A stretch of DNA of 19,453 nt, from the NCBI GenBank assembly GCA_024811115.1, contig JAKOGH010001207.1:1-19453 (forward strand). Reading direction: 5' to 3'. Under the pieces are notes generated by a model. It was not told where the DNA came from, searched no databases, and saw only the letters and a program-made list of their open reading frames with translations. Below, in pieces: positions 7,612-18,202 of this stretch. Source of the stretch: Terana coerulea. Taxonomy: Eukaryota > Basidiomycota > Agaricomycetes > Polyporales > Phanerochaetaceae. The translations under genes and the position numbers were made by a program. Positions within the stretch are counted from its first letter, which is position 1. Each line of letters opens with the position of its first letter.

Positions 7612-8022
7612 TGCGTCATTAAGTGCTCCATCCTCCTCAAATGCCATCCCGCCCTCACGCCCCTGCTGCCAGATCACATTTCTACACGCATTTACTCAGT
7701 CATTTTGGGGCACGATATCTGAAGCCTCAAAATGGAGTATGGCCAAGGAGAGAGAGGCAGTAGCAGTGGCGGTGGTGGTGCCGCTGCGACCTAGTGCAGC
7801 GCCTGGCCTGCAGTTCACGCAGTACACGGTCTTTGTGCGGGCAAACCATCAGACGGCCTGAAAAGGCATGCTAGACATGGCAGCTTTAGGAAGCGAGGAT
7901 GCAATTAGGTGGAGCTTCAAGGTATCGCCAAAACTACAATACTCACCTGCTGGGATGACTTGCAAAGGTGGGGAAAGCAGAGGGGCTTGAGTAGTGCTAG
8001 TGGAGTAGATATGAATCAACAA
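7612..8022. other. Intergenic, no supported gene
   Basis: Some short open frames and a GTGAGT-like donor on the minus strand at about 7950, but no consistent exon chain or recognisable domain. Confidence 0.4.
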
Positions 8023-8459
8023 TGTTGTTGAGTCTGGGGTTTAGACCACAGACTAGCCTCCTTATATACATGTGTAGAGGGATCCCAGACACTATCTAAG
8101 ACCTCCAATACCATATGCTGACTGATACAGTCAGGTGATGTCTGACTAAGGCTCCAGAGCATACCATCACTCTAACTCCCTTATCAGATCTGATCTAGCT
8201 ATCATGCTAACATTAACACTATCTAGATGTCCTAATCGAGCTACTGTACATTATCAGTCCATGATGTCATAGTCCAGAACAGTTCCAGACCAGAGTCCTG
8301 GATTCACATCTGTATAAGGCATATTCCTGATGTCCATATGACAAGCACATGGCAAACTGATCTGGCATCTTGTAACACTGTGTGACGACTTGGTGATACG
8401 TCCTGTGACTTGATATTACACTCTAAGCGCTGTGAACTAGCGCTGAGGGAAATTTAACA
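8023..8459 (+). mobile_element. Probable solo LTR, about 437 bp
   Basis: Begins TGTTGTTGAG and ends TTTAACA, i.e. TG..CA with short terminal inversion TGTT/AACA. A 4-bp direct repeat ACAA flanks it (8019-8022 and 8460-8463). An alternative end at 8462 gives 7-bp terminal inversion TGTTGTT/AACAACA but no target duplication. A TATA-like TATATA at 8063-8068 sits where a U3 promoter would be. No coding content and no partner LTR in the window, hence solo. Orientation is based on the TATA box only. Confidence 0.45.
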
Positions 8460-8543
8460 ACAAGGGCCCATGTGCCACGATACATGGACAACTACTATTG
8501 CTCCCCAAACCCCAAAACATAAGTAAGTAAGTAGGCAGTAATG

Positions 8544-9208
8544 TGGCCGTGGTTGGGTTCTGAACCGTAGTTCAAACCTTGAACCATAGGACCAAATCGA
8601 TGGCTCAATCCGGGTTAGGTCCAGTTTATGAACCTGTAAAGTTGGTTTGGTTCTGAGTTCAACAAATAAGTGAGCTTAGTGAACCGCGTTCAAACCGAAC
8701 TGAACCTTTGGGAACTAGAACCTGAAGGTAGCTTTGTAACTATAAGAAATGGTGAAGAAAGTGCAAAGAAAGTGTGAAAACATGAGCAAATGTGCTTAAT
8801 TGAACATAGTTGCCTTATTTGGGCTGCCGTATTGTGCTGAGAATGGGCGCTTGCTTGTTTATCGCAAGTGAGCGCACTGTTCATGTCAACACTCTTGTTT
8901 GCAATGGCGAGTATTGGCTTGTAAAGTGAGTAAACATTTATTTTAAATATATGTGCACACTTAGACTGCAAGGGAGGACAGGGATCACAATGCACAGTCC
9001 ATGTACAGCTCAGTAATGACCATCTGTGGCAACTTGCCGGTTCTCAGTTTAAACCGGTTCATGAACCCAAACCTAACTACATGAACCAGTTTATAAAAAA
9101 GTAATGGTCCCATTCAGTTTTCAGTTCAGGTTCACTACTTACTGCTTAGTTCAGATTCGAGTTCTGCTGACAGAGGTCAAAGACCAGACCAAACCAAACT
9201 CGCGGCCA
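8544..9208. mobile_element. Non-autonomous TIR element rich in GGTTC/GAACC, 665 bp
   Basis: The left end reads TGGCCGTGGTTGGGTT. The right end, read inward on the other strand, is TGGCCGCGAGTTTGGTT. About 180 bp at each end are packed with GGTTC, GAACC and TGAACC motifs in both orientations, including AACCGGTTC near 9050, the pattern of subterminal transposase-binding repeats. The middle (about 8730-9000) lacks them. No clear target-site duplication remains, so exact borders are uncertain. Superfamily not assigned. Confidence 0.5.
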
Positions 9209-9995
9209 TACTATGAATACCTCATGAGTGCATTTCACAGGTTATGGACAATTGCACACCCATCAATGTCATCTGCCATAACAATTCAATACTGCCAGGC
9301 TTAAAGACTCTCTCAGTTTGTAGCAATGGCCGCGCTAGCAAATTGACTCTTGCTGGTGTAACATGTGGAGAGTCAAGAGTCTCTGCATTCTCATTGCCAT
9401 TCACTATACTCAAATTACCTAACTTACAGTTTACCCTACTCAGCTCTTCTACACGAATTTGGTTTCCAAGCACAGCCTGACTCATCTACATGCTGCCATG
9501 CACACTATCTGTAACCAAAGGAGCCACGCAAAGCCAATGACTGGACCCCACTCCTTGGAGCATCGCAATAGGCCAGGTAATTGCATGCTGCTCGCGGACC
9601 AATGACGACTACACTGAAGAGTATCTGAGACTGGCTCAAAGCTACTAAGGACCAAAAAACCCTCAGCTCACGCACTTAATCTAGACTACATGAGTTATTC
9701 AGTGGTTTAGTGGTATGCATCCACTAACTCACATTCTGTGATTTACAAAACTGACTTTGGGATATCTTTGATTGCGCATGGCGGATTCTTATAAGTACCT
9801 TACTTATTACCACCGGCAGAGCCAATGGAGAGGATTACAAAGGGCCTTATCCTCTAACAGTCCTTTTATCTGCTTCTATCACTGCAAAGGCTTCCCCAAT
9901 CAATGTGATTGCTTCAATAGCGGCCTCTGATACTTTATTACATTCCGCCATAGATTGGCTTTTAAGTTAGATATGTGATGCTTCTCGGTGAGATG
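9209..9995. other. Intergenic, no supported gene
   Basis: Both strands are open for about 80 codons over 9222-9485, but no family is recognisable. A tRNA A-box-like string at about 9700 has no B box. The left part of the 3' LTR of the neighbouring retroelement may extend into this stretch; its border could not be found. Confidence 0.4.
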
Positions 9996-10087
9996 TCAAC
10001 AATAATTAGTACAACTGTACCAGGCTGTGACACTCCCAATGGAAGGGAAATAGTGATGACAGTCTTCAAGTAACTAGCTGGGGAACA
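9996..10087. repeat. 92-bp dispersed direct repeat, copy 1
   Basis: Matches 16745-16836 in the same orientation, 82 of 92 positions identical, no gaps. Read on the minus strand it begins TGTTCCCCAGCTAGTTACT, a TG start typical of an LTR end. Homology stops abruptly at both edges. It lies within or next to the 3' LTR of the chromovirus. Confidence 0.85.
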
Positions 10088-10325
10088 GATCAGCTCAAGA
10101 TTGGCTTTCTTGGTTGCAAGCTGTAACTACTTATGTAAGTCCAATCCTAAACTGTACAGTACCACTTGGTATCCTCGTGTATATACTAGAGCAGTCCAAA
10201 ACAATAGAGAAACATCACGGAAACCACGAGTATTGATGAAAGAACAATAGATAGGGGTTGAAAACAATGGAAATGAAAAGAATACCCTAGAGGCGCTCAG
10301 AATTTCATAACATAGCCCCCTCTCT
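9996..10325 (-). repeat. Polypurine tract and 3' LTR (inner end) of the chromovirus
   Basis: On the minus strand AGAGAGGGGG (10325-10316), then CTA, then TGTTATGAAATTCTGAG starting at 10312, the canonical purine tract followed by a TG LTR start. A TATA-like TATATA lies near 10180. The outer border is not determined; 9996 is only the edge of the 92-bp repeat. Confidence 0.5.
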
Positions 10326-10423
10326 AAGAATCACGTCCTTGTGATTTGTGCAACTCGACATCTCGATTGGTGCAACCTGTTTCCCAATTGTACAACCTTG
10401 AACTGATATGCTCGATGAACTGA

Positions 10424-10660
10424 TCATTGTTGGATCGAAAAGCAGTAGGAGGAATTTGAATTGTTAAGGGACGGAGAGCGCCCGGGTATGCGCTTGTAGA
10501 AGGCGTTGATGAGGTTCTGACAATGGGTAAGATTGGATCGGGGTTCCCAGGTATACTTGCGTGGACCGGTTTTGTGCTTCCATAGAACCTTATATTTGAG
10601 AATTCCCTTATCCAACTTAGCATCTAGGATCTCTTTGACCTCATGTTCTTGTATGCGTCA
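10424..10660 (-). pseudogene. C-terminal chromodomain of the integrase
   Basis: EHEVKEILDAKLDKGILKYK followed by VLWKHKTGPRKYTWEP, then SNLTHCQNLINAFYKRIPG: the E-V-E-x-I-L-D..Y-x-V-x-W-K..T-W-E-P-x-x-N-L pattern of a chromodomain. This domain targets integration to chromatin marks in chromoviruses. Two frames overlap here; the domain itself is intact over about 60 residues. Confidence 0.8.
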
Positions 10661-10999
10661 ATTAGGTCTGGTACTTTGGGTTCATGTGCCTGGGATTTGT
10701 AGGTGGGTTTTTGGAACAATAATAGCCACATCTCATTGAGCATGGAGTAGATCTTTCTCCATATCTTGGGAAGTTCAAGCTCGTAAGTGGAGGCGCTGTG
10801 CTTTTATTTGACTTTGAACAGGCCATAGCATTTGTTGTCGAGCTTCTTCATTAGTTGATCAGTGGTGATATTGGTCCCTTCAAGCTAGACAAGGTCTCCT
10901 GGCTTGCATCCACTTGTTTTCTCTTCCGTCGGTCGGAAGCGCTTCATCATCTCCTGTGCTAATCCAATAGCTGTCTGCGTTTCTTCTTGCACTGATTTC

Positions 11000-11725
11000 G
11001 TTTGATTCACAAAGTCTCTCACAGTCTTCTTACTCTGGTATGGTTCATTTCGGAGTTAGAGTGGTAACCCTTGTTGACAAAGAAGAGAGTTTGTTCAATG
11101 GAGCTATTGACTTTGTTGTTGTACAAGAATGATGCGAGGGGTAACCATTTAGCCCAATTGGATTGTCAGTAGTTGATGAAGAGTCGGAGGTACTATTCAA
11201 CTTCAGCATTAATCTGTTCTGTCTGACTGTTAATCTGCAAGTGATAGGTGGTGGATGCATTGGCTTTGATTCCCAGAGACTGGTAGAGTTCAGAGATGTA
11301 CTCGTTCTTGAACTCTGCTTCTTAATCAGTGACAATCTTTCATGGGATACCATCATGAGTGACAACATGGTTATATAGGATTTTACTCCATCCTTGCTCG
11401 TTGAGCTCAATTGTGGAGGGAATGCAAATTATCTGTTTGGAGAACATACAGACCATTATGATGATAGCATTGAATCCTAGTGGCCGGGAGGAGTGGGCCG
11501 ATCTTATCAACAGAGACAATTTCCCAGGGTCGGAGGCAATTACATTTGAATGAAGCGGACTGAGTTTGGATCTGGTGTGTACTTTGGTCTTCTGACATTT
11601 GATGCATCCTTTGACATACTTCCTGATGTCTTTGCAAATGTGTGGCCACCAGTAGTTGCACATAATTAACTTGTGGGTCTTGTGTTGACCCAGATGTCTA
11701 ATAAGGTACAAGTCGTGGTGGTGCT
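11000..11725 (-). pseudogene. Integrase domain of the chromovirus
   Basis: HHCC-type zinc region: LIRHLGQHKTHKLI, then YWWPHICKDIRKYVKGCIKC. The catalytic core: PWEIVSVDKIGPLLP (first Asp, in a shifted frame), KQIICIPSTIELNEQGW, NHVVTHDGIP, and AEFKNEYISELYQSLGIKAN with YHLQINSQTEQINAEVE (second acidic patch and Glu). At least two stops (TAG after AEVE, TGA after LFINY) and two frame changes break it. Confidence 0.75.
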
Positions 11726-11989
11726 TGATGATCTGTTTGCAAAGTTTCCAAATGTATGGGGACGTAGATGCAATTTTTCCATGTGACCAATCCTTCTTTG
11801 TCTTCCTTCTAGTCTGCTTCTTTCTTTGCTAGTGCTATTGTAACTACTTTTTCCTTATTGGCCTTGTACTTTTTAATATCTACTAGCCATTCCGTTGCTG
11901 GTCCGTCAAGTATGTACTGATTTATACTATGCAGAACTAATTCACGAAAGTATTCTGGTTTTAATACTACAATGTCTGTATTGTCATTC

Positions 11990-12500
11990 TTTCCATGCTC
12001 GTATCCAAACTGTCGTGAGAGTCCATCTGCCTTTCCTTTGGTTCAACTGGGTTTGTGTTAAAGCAGGAAGTGGTACTCGGCAAGTTTGGCACACCGTCGG
12101 GCTTGCTGCCGGTTCAGCTTCTGTGGTTTTCAGAAGTACTCCAGGTTTTTGTGATCTGTTCAGATTTTGAAGTTCTGCCAAGCACCCATTAGGTATTGGC
12201 GCCCATTTATTAAGTGCCGACATGATGGACATGAGTTCCTTATTATATATCTCATAGTTGCACTCGGTAGCTATGAATGCTTTGGAGAGGAATGCAACGG
12301 GCTTCCATTTGCTATCCTGGTATTGCTTGAGGTTGCACTGTAGGCAAAGTCAGAAGCATCGCATTCAATCTAGAACTTGTTTTTGTCTATTGGCATTGCC
12401 AGAACCGGAGCAGAACAGATTTAGTTCTTGAGTTCTTGAAGGCTTCAGCTTGCTCGGAGTTTCACACAAACGTAGCATTGCCAGTGAGGAAAGTGAGTGG
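11990..12500 (-). pseudogene. RNase H domain of the chromovirus
   Basis: WKPVAFLSKAFIATECNYEI followed by YNKELMSIMSALNKW fits the Ty3/gypsy RNase H motif YEIYDKELLAI..AL..W. Further on, remnants of the H-K-N-L-E-Y-F and Q-A-R-W segments occur in shifted frames (about 12180-12030). Several stops and frameshifts. Confidence 0.7.
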
Positions 12501-12529
12501 TTTTGCAATTTTGCCAAAGTCTTTGATGA

Positions 12530-13260
12530 ATCATTGGTAGAAGTTGGTAAAGCTGAAGAACGCCTGAATGTCCCGTTTGCATGTGGGTTTTGGCCATTTC
12601 CTGACGCCTTCTACTTTGACGGGATCCATCTGGACTTGTCCTTTGAAGATGATTATGCCGAGGTACTTGATCTCAAGCCATTCGAATTCGCACTTCTCTG
12701 CCTTGAGGTACAATCAGTGTTCTTGCATTACATCCAGAACTCGCTGCACAATGCAATGATGTTCTTCCAAATCCTTAGTATAGATCATAATGTTGTCAAT
12801 GTAGACCATCACATGTCCTTCTTGGATCAGATCTTGAAAGATGTCATTCATCATTGTCTGGAACGTGGCTGGCAAATTGGTGAGACCAAAAACATGACTA
12901 AGGGTTCGAAGAGTCTGCAGTTTGTGATGAACGCCGCCTTTTCTTTATTGCCTTTCTTGATCCAAATGTTGTTGTAGTCCTATCTGATGTCTAACTTCGC
13001 AAAGTACTTGGACCCTTTCAGCTTGTCTACCAGTTCCTGGATCGGATGAAGTGGGTAACAATTTTTATAGTTAAATTGTTAAGCTTTTGGTAGTCCTGTA
13101 CTAGTCGAAGCGAACCATCTTTCTTTTTAACAAAGAAGAACAGAGCTGCCTATGGTGATTTGGAAAGGCGGATATATCCATATCAAAAGTTCTCTTCTAA
13201 GAAGTTATTTAGCATTTTCTGCTCATCTAGCGTATGTGGGTACAATTTTCCTCTAACCAG
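12530..13260 (-). pseudogene. Reverse transcriptase domain of the chromovirus
   Basis: Recognisable in order: KLYPHTLDEQKM, FFFVKKKDGSLRLVQDY, YFAKLDIR-stop-DYNNI, FGLTNLPATFQTMMNDIF, then the catalytic box as VYIDNIMIYT (12806-12777), and LKAEKCEFEWLEIKYLG with DIQAFFSFTNFYQ. The second Asp of the YxDD box is Asn (codon AAC at 12794-12792), which removes polymerase metal binding. At least three internal stops (TGA, TAG, TAG) and one frame change are visible. Confidence 0.8.
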
Positions 13261-13611
13261 CATAGTGCCTAGTGTTAACTCAATCGTGTGATTCTACAAG
13301 CATCATTCTGGCAGTAAATCGAAGTTTTCTTTAGCAAAGACATCCTTGTACTCATGGTAGTGCTCAGGGACGAGTTTTTCAAAGGGTTTCTTTGCTTTCT
13401 TAGCATTTTCCTCGATTGCCAGATCTATAGCTATGTTGGTTTTGGCACAGATGTGAGCGCCACCTGTTGTAACATAGCGTTGCCTGTTAAAAACAAAGAT
13501 TTGTTTTCCCTCCTCAAAATGAGCCTCCAGATCATTCGGGATTTCGTGTTTATCATCCTCAATGCCAATTAGGCATTGTACATAATCACAAGTGGCTGGA
13601 CATCTATTAAA

Positions 13612-13947
13612 CTAGAGTGTGCGATCTTTCCAGTTGATTGATGGGTTGTGCAATTCTAACCACTCATAACTGAGGAAAATGGAGGTATTCCCAAGGTTTG
13701 TAATAGCGAATGACATTTGTTCCACATAATCCTGAATTTTAACTCTAAGATCAACACATTCCATGATCAAACCTCCGACATTGTGACTGCCGTCAGCATT
13801 ATACACTGGAATTAGAACAGGCAATTTAGTCGTTGCAATGCCATGTTCCTGTATGAATGTCTGATTGATCAAAAATCCAGTGCATCCAGAGTCTAGAAGG
13901 GCTTTTATTGAAAAGGATGCAGAGGAGTCCAATGTAGTGATGATCAT
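13612..13947 (-). pseudogene. Aspartic protease domain of the chromovirus
   Basis: 111 codons open. The catalytic loop ALLDSGCTGFLIN is kept (Asp-Ser-Gly in place of the more usual Asp-Thr-Gly), and the domain ends with IFLSYEWLELHNPSINW, matching the conserved G-Y-x-W-L..HNP..W end of fungal Ty3/gypsy proteases. It is the least damaged domain of the element. It is flanked by broken frames, so it is not an independent gene. Confidence 0.75.
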
Positions 13948-14569
13948 TGGAATATCAATCTGATTGCCTTTTCGGCCTCATATGTATCTCGGGCGGCTTT
14001 TAGTTTTGAAAGGTATATTGTAGCTTCATCTCGTGACATAGAAGCAATATTTTGGGCACTTGCTAGTGTGGCATCTACTTGACACTTTGCATGCACCTAT
14101 CCTTCCAGAATCTTAACAGCCGCTTTGGCATTGTACGTGGTCTACTGATGGACCCACGCTAGAGTCTACAAGACTTCTCTCACTCATTTGGGCTTTGGCA
14201 CAGGTTTTTCTTCTTAACTATCGGTGCAGACATGTTCTCTGGTAACGAACAGGGAATTAAGCATGGTGTTAAACTGCCATGCTGCTCAGCAGACGCCTCT
14301 TTAGAATAACATTGTGATAACTCGTCTAACACTATGGTACAACAGTAGTCGAGAAATAATTCTAGGCTCTTCACGTCTGTGCTTTCACTTGAGCCACCTG
14401 AAAACCCTTGAGAAGTTTCATGAACAAGGATTCAACCACGCAATGAATGTGTTCCTCCATTCCATCAGGGAACAAATCAGCTTGGGCCAACAATGGCTTA
14501 GGCTTATTGTCCTTTTTATCAGGAAGGTCCGTGGAAACACCATGCACCTGACGAGGTTGCTTCGGCACA

Positions 14570-15500
14570 GGGCAGTTGCATGACAGGCGTCCTTTCTGAT
14601 GGCAATTGAAACAAAGCCCTTCCTTTCAAGCTCTGTCTAGGTTCATTGGCTGGCTGGCCCATAGGTTATGCCGGTTCTATCTCAACAATCTTGTTGAAGT
14701 GCTTGGGTCTGTGAGGACGCTGCTGGCGCTTGACTTTGAGTTTGTGGCTTGGGAGCCAGCTTGTGGGACCGAATGCCCCTGAGGTTCTTCTGGCACTGGT
14801 AGTGCCTCCTCTGGTTCTTGTCCACATTCTCGACAATGCGCATGTATGCGAGTACCGTTTTGGAATGTCTTTCCAACTCCAAACTGCATCAAGGACTTGC
14901 TTCTGAAGTGCTTCATCGAGATAGTCAATAAGAATTACTGACTGCTTGCCAAGCTGCTCCTGAAGTGCGCTGTATTCCGCGCGAAGCGTACATCTCAAAG
15001 TGCATTTTAAATTCTCAAATGCTCATGTTTCCTTGCTTCAGCTCCTTCAGCTTCTGCAAGGCATCTCAGTGTCAGTTATGTGAGAATTGCTTGACAAGTC
15101 TTTGTTGTAAACTCCCCCAATCTGCACGTGCAAAATCAGTGCTTTCGAGATAAGCTTCAGCCCACTCTCTAGCTGATCTACCCTGCATGTAGAACAGAAC
15201 AAATGTGATTTTAGCGCAATCTGATTGGAGCTTTTTTTGGTGGTTTGTGAAGATGTTCAGCCTGATTTGCTTCCACCAGGCTTCCTAATCTTTCCGGCTG
15301 CTGTTGAAGGTGTCTGGCTTGTTTGCTAGACCATTGTGATCACGTTCATTATCATCATCGTCATCGTAGTGATTTCGATTTCCTCGTCTGCCACCTCCGG
15401 AACCGCTGCCTCCGCCTCGCTATTACCTCCATAGAAGAGTCCTCCGGCCGGCTAGTCTTTCGGTTGCTTGCCACTTGTCATATCATCTCAGGCTCCCAGG
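14570..15500 (-). pseudogene. Gag of the chromovirus, with zinc knuckle
   Basis: Capsid-like retrotrans_gag motifs: KPDTFNSSR, AWWKQIRLNIF, ITFVLFYMQGRSAREWAEAY and GSLQQRLVKQF (about 15340-15100), preceded by a Gly/Arg-rich and Asp-rich stretch. Several stops and frame changes follow towards the C-terminus. At 14613-14572 the nucleocapsid knuckle reads CFNCHQKGRLSCNC; the histidine ligand of the CCHC box is Arg. Confidence 0.7.
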
Positions 15501-15570
15501 CCACGAACTCTACAACATTGGCATATCATATTCCCTTCAGCCTGTGAGCAGGGTTGTTCTTGACATTGCC

Positions 15571-16744
15571 TAATTAGGGTTGTGCCTTCTAAGAAGTGGA
15601 AGTAGATTTGTTTATTTCTGAGAATCAAACTACTATAGTTCGCATTTATACATTTGCAGGCTTTGGAGTAATTCGTCTCCAGACCTGAGTATGCTAGGGT
15701 AGCGGTGGCTATAGTGTCAGCTACTTGTAGAATTCAACCTGCTCAGAGTGATCAGATAGTAAGGTGTCTCCATTGTCATGGTCCTCGTTCTTTTTATTGG
15801 GCAACAACTTCTCACCTTCGGATTCGGGGGATGATAGGGACTAGAGCGCGGGGTTTGGAAATCAACTGGTAACAGCTAAAGGATGACTGTGGGAGTGGGT
15901 GGATTGATGGCAGTGTTGTCAGCCTTCACGTAGTATGATGAGTACTTGCGCTTAGTTTCTAGATTTACTGCGCAAGTTTCACACTTAACATGTGGCTTAG
16001 TGTTTTTGTGAATGCACCTCAGGTCGCTGGCATAAATACCACTTGCCATCATGTTTCTGATAAATTGGTCTCCCGTGAGCCATGGAAAAATGATGGGGTG
16101 GTCCTATATAAGGGCAGCTTTTGCCTCCAGCTATACATGAGTAAAGCCTATTTAGGCAACCTGCAATACTCTTCAACCAAAATAAAGAGCATAAGGGTAG
16201 ACATTGTCTTAGAGGAATACAAGTTCACAGCATGTGTTACTACTGATACGGCTATGAGTTACTAGTGTTCTGCTATTTGATCCCGCTGCGGTCTACCGAC
16301 TTCTCGGTTGCAGCTTGATTCTAAAGGACACGAGCCTAAAGAATGCATGTCTTGCCTTCCGATTACCACCTTTACTAGTTTCCCACACCCAGAGGTGCGC
16401 CAAAGGTTCTCAGCTGATCAAAAGCACTAGGTTAGAGTGTCTAAGGTACAGCTCTCCGAGATAAAGCTTGGAACCGTTGAGTTGGATTAACGAGGTACTG
16501 ATTAGGTAACTAGTCATGTGCGCATAGGGTAATGATACAGGGGATGGTAAATACTAAGGTTCATGGGCTGTCCCCTTGCAGGTGATCACGGTCCAGTGTA
16601 CTAGGGTTTCTGGTTTGAAACTCAATCTATGCAATCTTCCTATATAGGACGGACTAGGCAAAAGGGTAGATGTATTATTTTGGATAGAACGGGCGGAGCA
16701 ACGAGAGATCGTTGCAAGATGATGCAGATAGTCTTAAGCTTATA
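15571..16744. other. Upstream flank of the chromovirus, no supported gene
   Basis: The position where the 5' LTR should lie, but I found no match to the 3' LTR. A plus-strand TATA-like CTATATAAGGGCAG at about 16112 resembles a core promoter. The 91-codon frame at 15990-16265 that overlaps it has no recognisable domain. A perfect 7-bp hairpin GCAACGA-GAGA-TCGTTGC lies at 16698-16715. Confidence 0.4.
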
Positions 16745-16836
16745 TCAACAACAACTAGTACAACTGTACCAGGCTGCAACACTCTCAACGGAAGGGAAAT
16801 AGTGGTAACAGTCTCCGAGTAACTAGCTGGGGAACA
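16745..16836. repeat. 92-bp dispersed direct repeat, copy 2
   Basis: Second copy of the repeat at 9996-10087. On the minus strand the sequence beyond it contains CTATATAGGAAG (about 16640), a TATA-like core, so this copy may be the end of an LTR of a different element. Flanking sequence is unrelated to that of copy 1. Confidence 0.85.
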
Positions 16837-18202
16837 TTAGGAAATACCTAAATGTGCGTAGTTCTGGGTGTTCTACACTGGCGTTTGTAGTGCATGTAGT
16901 GATGGCGCATGGTGTCATAAATTGACATAGTGCTGTATACTTGAAGTACTGTACTGTGTACTAATCTGTAGTGACTGTACTGCTGGTTAGTGTATGATGA
17001 TGACTTCTTAAGGATATCAATTGACTCAGGCTTCATAAGATAGTAGTAGCAAAAGTCAAGATGATGTATTAATATATTGGCATAATATACACTAAGTGCT
17101 GACAAGAAATCATGGCAATGAGCTGGATTATACCAAAGCATAGTTTAAATACCTGAAGGCTCAAATCCTCCTCCAACCCATGTCCTTTTGCCTAGAGTGC
17201 CTTGTCGCTTGACAGTCATGGTGCCTTAATTCACTCTCCATGCTCGTCCTCCCAAAGTGCATGGCCACATGTGCGCTTGGCACTACAACAGCTTTGCAAG
17301 CTTTCTAGTTTTATGAGATACGCGGTCATTGGCTGGATACACACCTTGTCCTCAAACAAATGTGCCCACAGTTCACAGCTACTATGAGCATCTGAAAAAA
17401 ACCCCCTTACTATTCCTGCCTAATGCATGCCGATAAGCACTAATTTATTGCACATAAGCATCAAAGTAACACAACTAGATAAATATATACATAAGGCCAA
17501 TAAGGCAGTTTAGTGAGGTCCTTTGCTAATTGTCTTAATTATTCTATATATTAGGGCAATTAGTTCTATTTCTCAGCTATTTGTTTCCTTACTGTCCTAT
17601 TTTGTTCCTTACATGCAGCTATAATACCACTACTGCTTGACTAGTCATCTGATAAATCCCCTTCTTAATTTAACCTGATGCTCTGTATTGCATATTTAGT
17701 CATCTACGTACAAGACTAAGCTACCCAACACAACAAACTACTTGTGCTGTGCAGGTAAGCCCATGCACCATGCACTATACTCACCAGCATTGTGACATGC
17801 CCATCTGTGTGTTGTATCTGTCAGTAACATACTTACATGCACCACTACTCCCACACTCGTGAAATCAGCACCAGCCCTTCGACGGGGCACTTATCAGCAT
17901 CGGTCTGCACGTATCATGCTTCTCCACATCCTGTGCACCAGCACTGCATAGTGCGCATGCTGCGCTCATTAGCGCGGCTGCGGTAGCTTGCCACCTTAGT
18001 CTCTCGTGCGCCATTGGCGCCGTGGCATGCTCACCTGCCGCCAGCCCGCGCTGTATTATGCTTTGCCACGTCCTGCACGCTGGCATCGGGCGTAGTGCAC
18101 ATCTGTCACACTGCGAACCCAAGAGATAAATTCTGGGATTTATTGTGTCAACATGGGAGTCTGAACAAATGGCCAGCATGTTACACAGATTGATTAAATA
18201 TT
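16837..18202. other. AT-rich intergenic region with a small GC-richer island
   Basis: No supported gene. The island at about 17900-18115 contains a diverged tandem duplication with 142-bp spacing, listed separately. Confidence 0.4.
17905..18115. repeat. Diverged tandem duplication, 142-bp period
   Basis: TATCATGCTTCTCCACATCC (from 17912) recurs as TATTATGCTTTGCCACGTCC (from 18054), and similarity continues for about 55 bp with CACC/CACG, TAGTGCGCAT/TAGTGCACAT. Similarity estimated by eye; copies are too diverged to set borders. Confidence 0.4.

Larger units (their letters stand above)
10313..15570 (-). mobile_element. Decayed Ty3/gypsy chromovirus (LTR retrotransposon)
   Basis: Minus-strand order gag - protease - reverse transcriptase - RNase H - integrase - chromodomain, diagnostic for the chromovirus branch of Ty3/gypsy elements. 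Every domain is recognisable by eye but split by stops and frame changes, so it cannot be autonomous. Where the expected codon is clear, stops fit CGA to TGA, CAG to TAG or TGG to TAG, i.e. transitions. The 3' end is marked by a polypurine tract at 10316-10325 and an LTR start at 10312. A matching 5' LTR and a primer-binding site were not found upstream of gag. Confidence 0.85.

Noticed and set aside
9690..9770. tRNA or tRNA-derived SINE: AGTGGTTTAGTGGTA resembles a glycine-tRNA A box.
   Set aside because: No B box (GGTTCGA-type) follows at a suitable distance and no acceptor or T stem can be paired.
11045..11410. 121-codon Ser/Thr-rich minus-strand protein.
   Set aside because: It is a shifted frame across the integrase core; the neighbouring frame reads the conserved AEFKNEY..YHLQINSQTEQ block.
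12450..12977. 175-codon plus-strand open frame.
   Set aside because: Antisense of the reverse transcriptase domain; the minus strand carries all RT motifs.
15571..16836. 5' LTR of the chromovirus ending at 16836.
   Set aside because: Only the 92-bp repeat is shared with the 3' end region, and the sequence around it does not match the 3' LTR start at 10312; no primer-binding site was seen.
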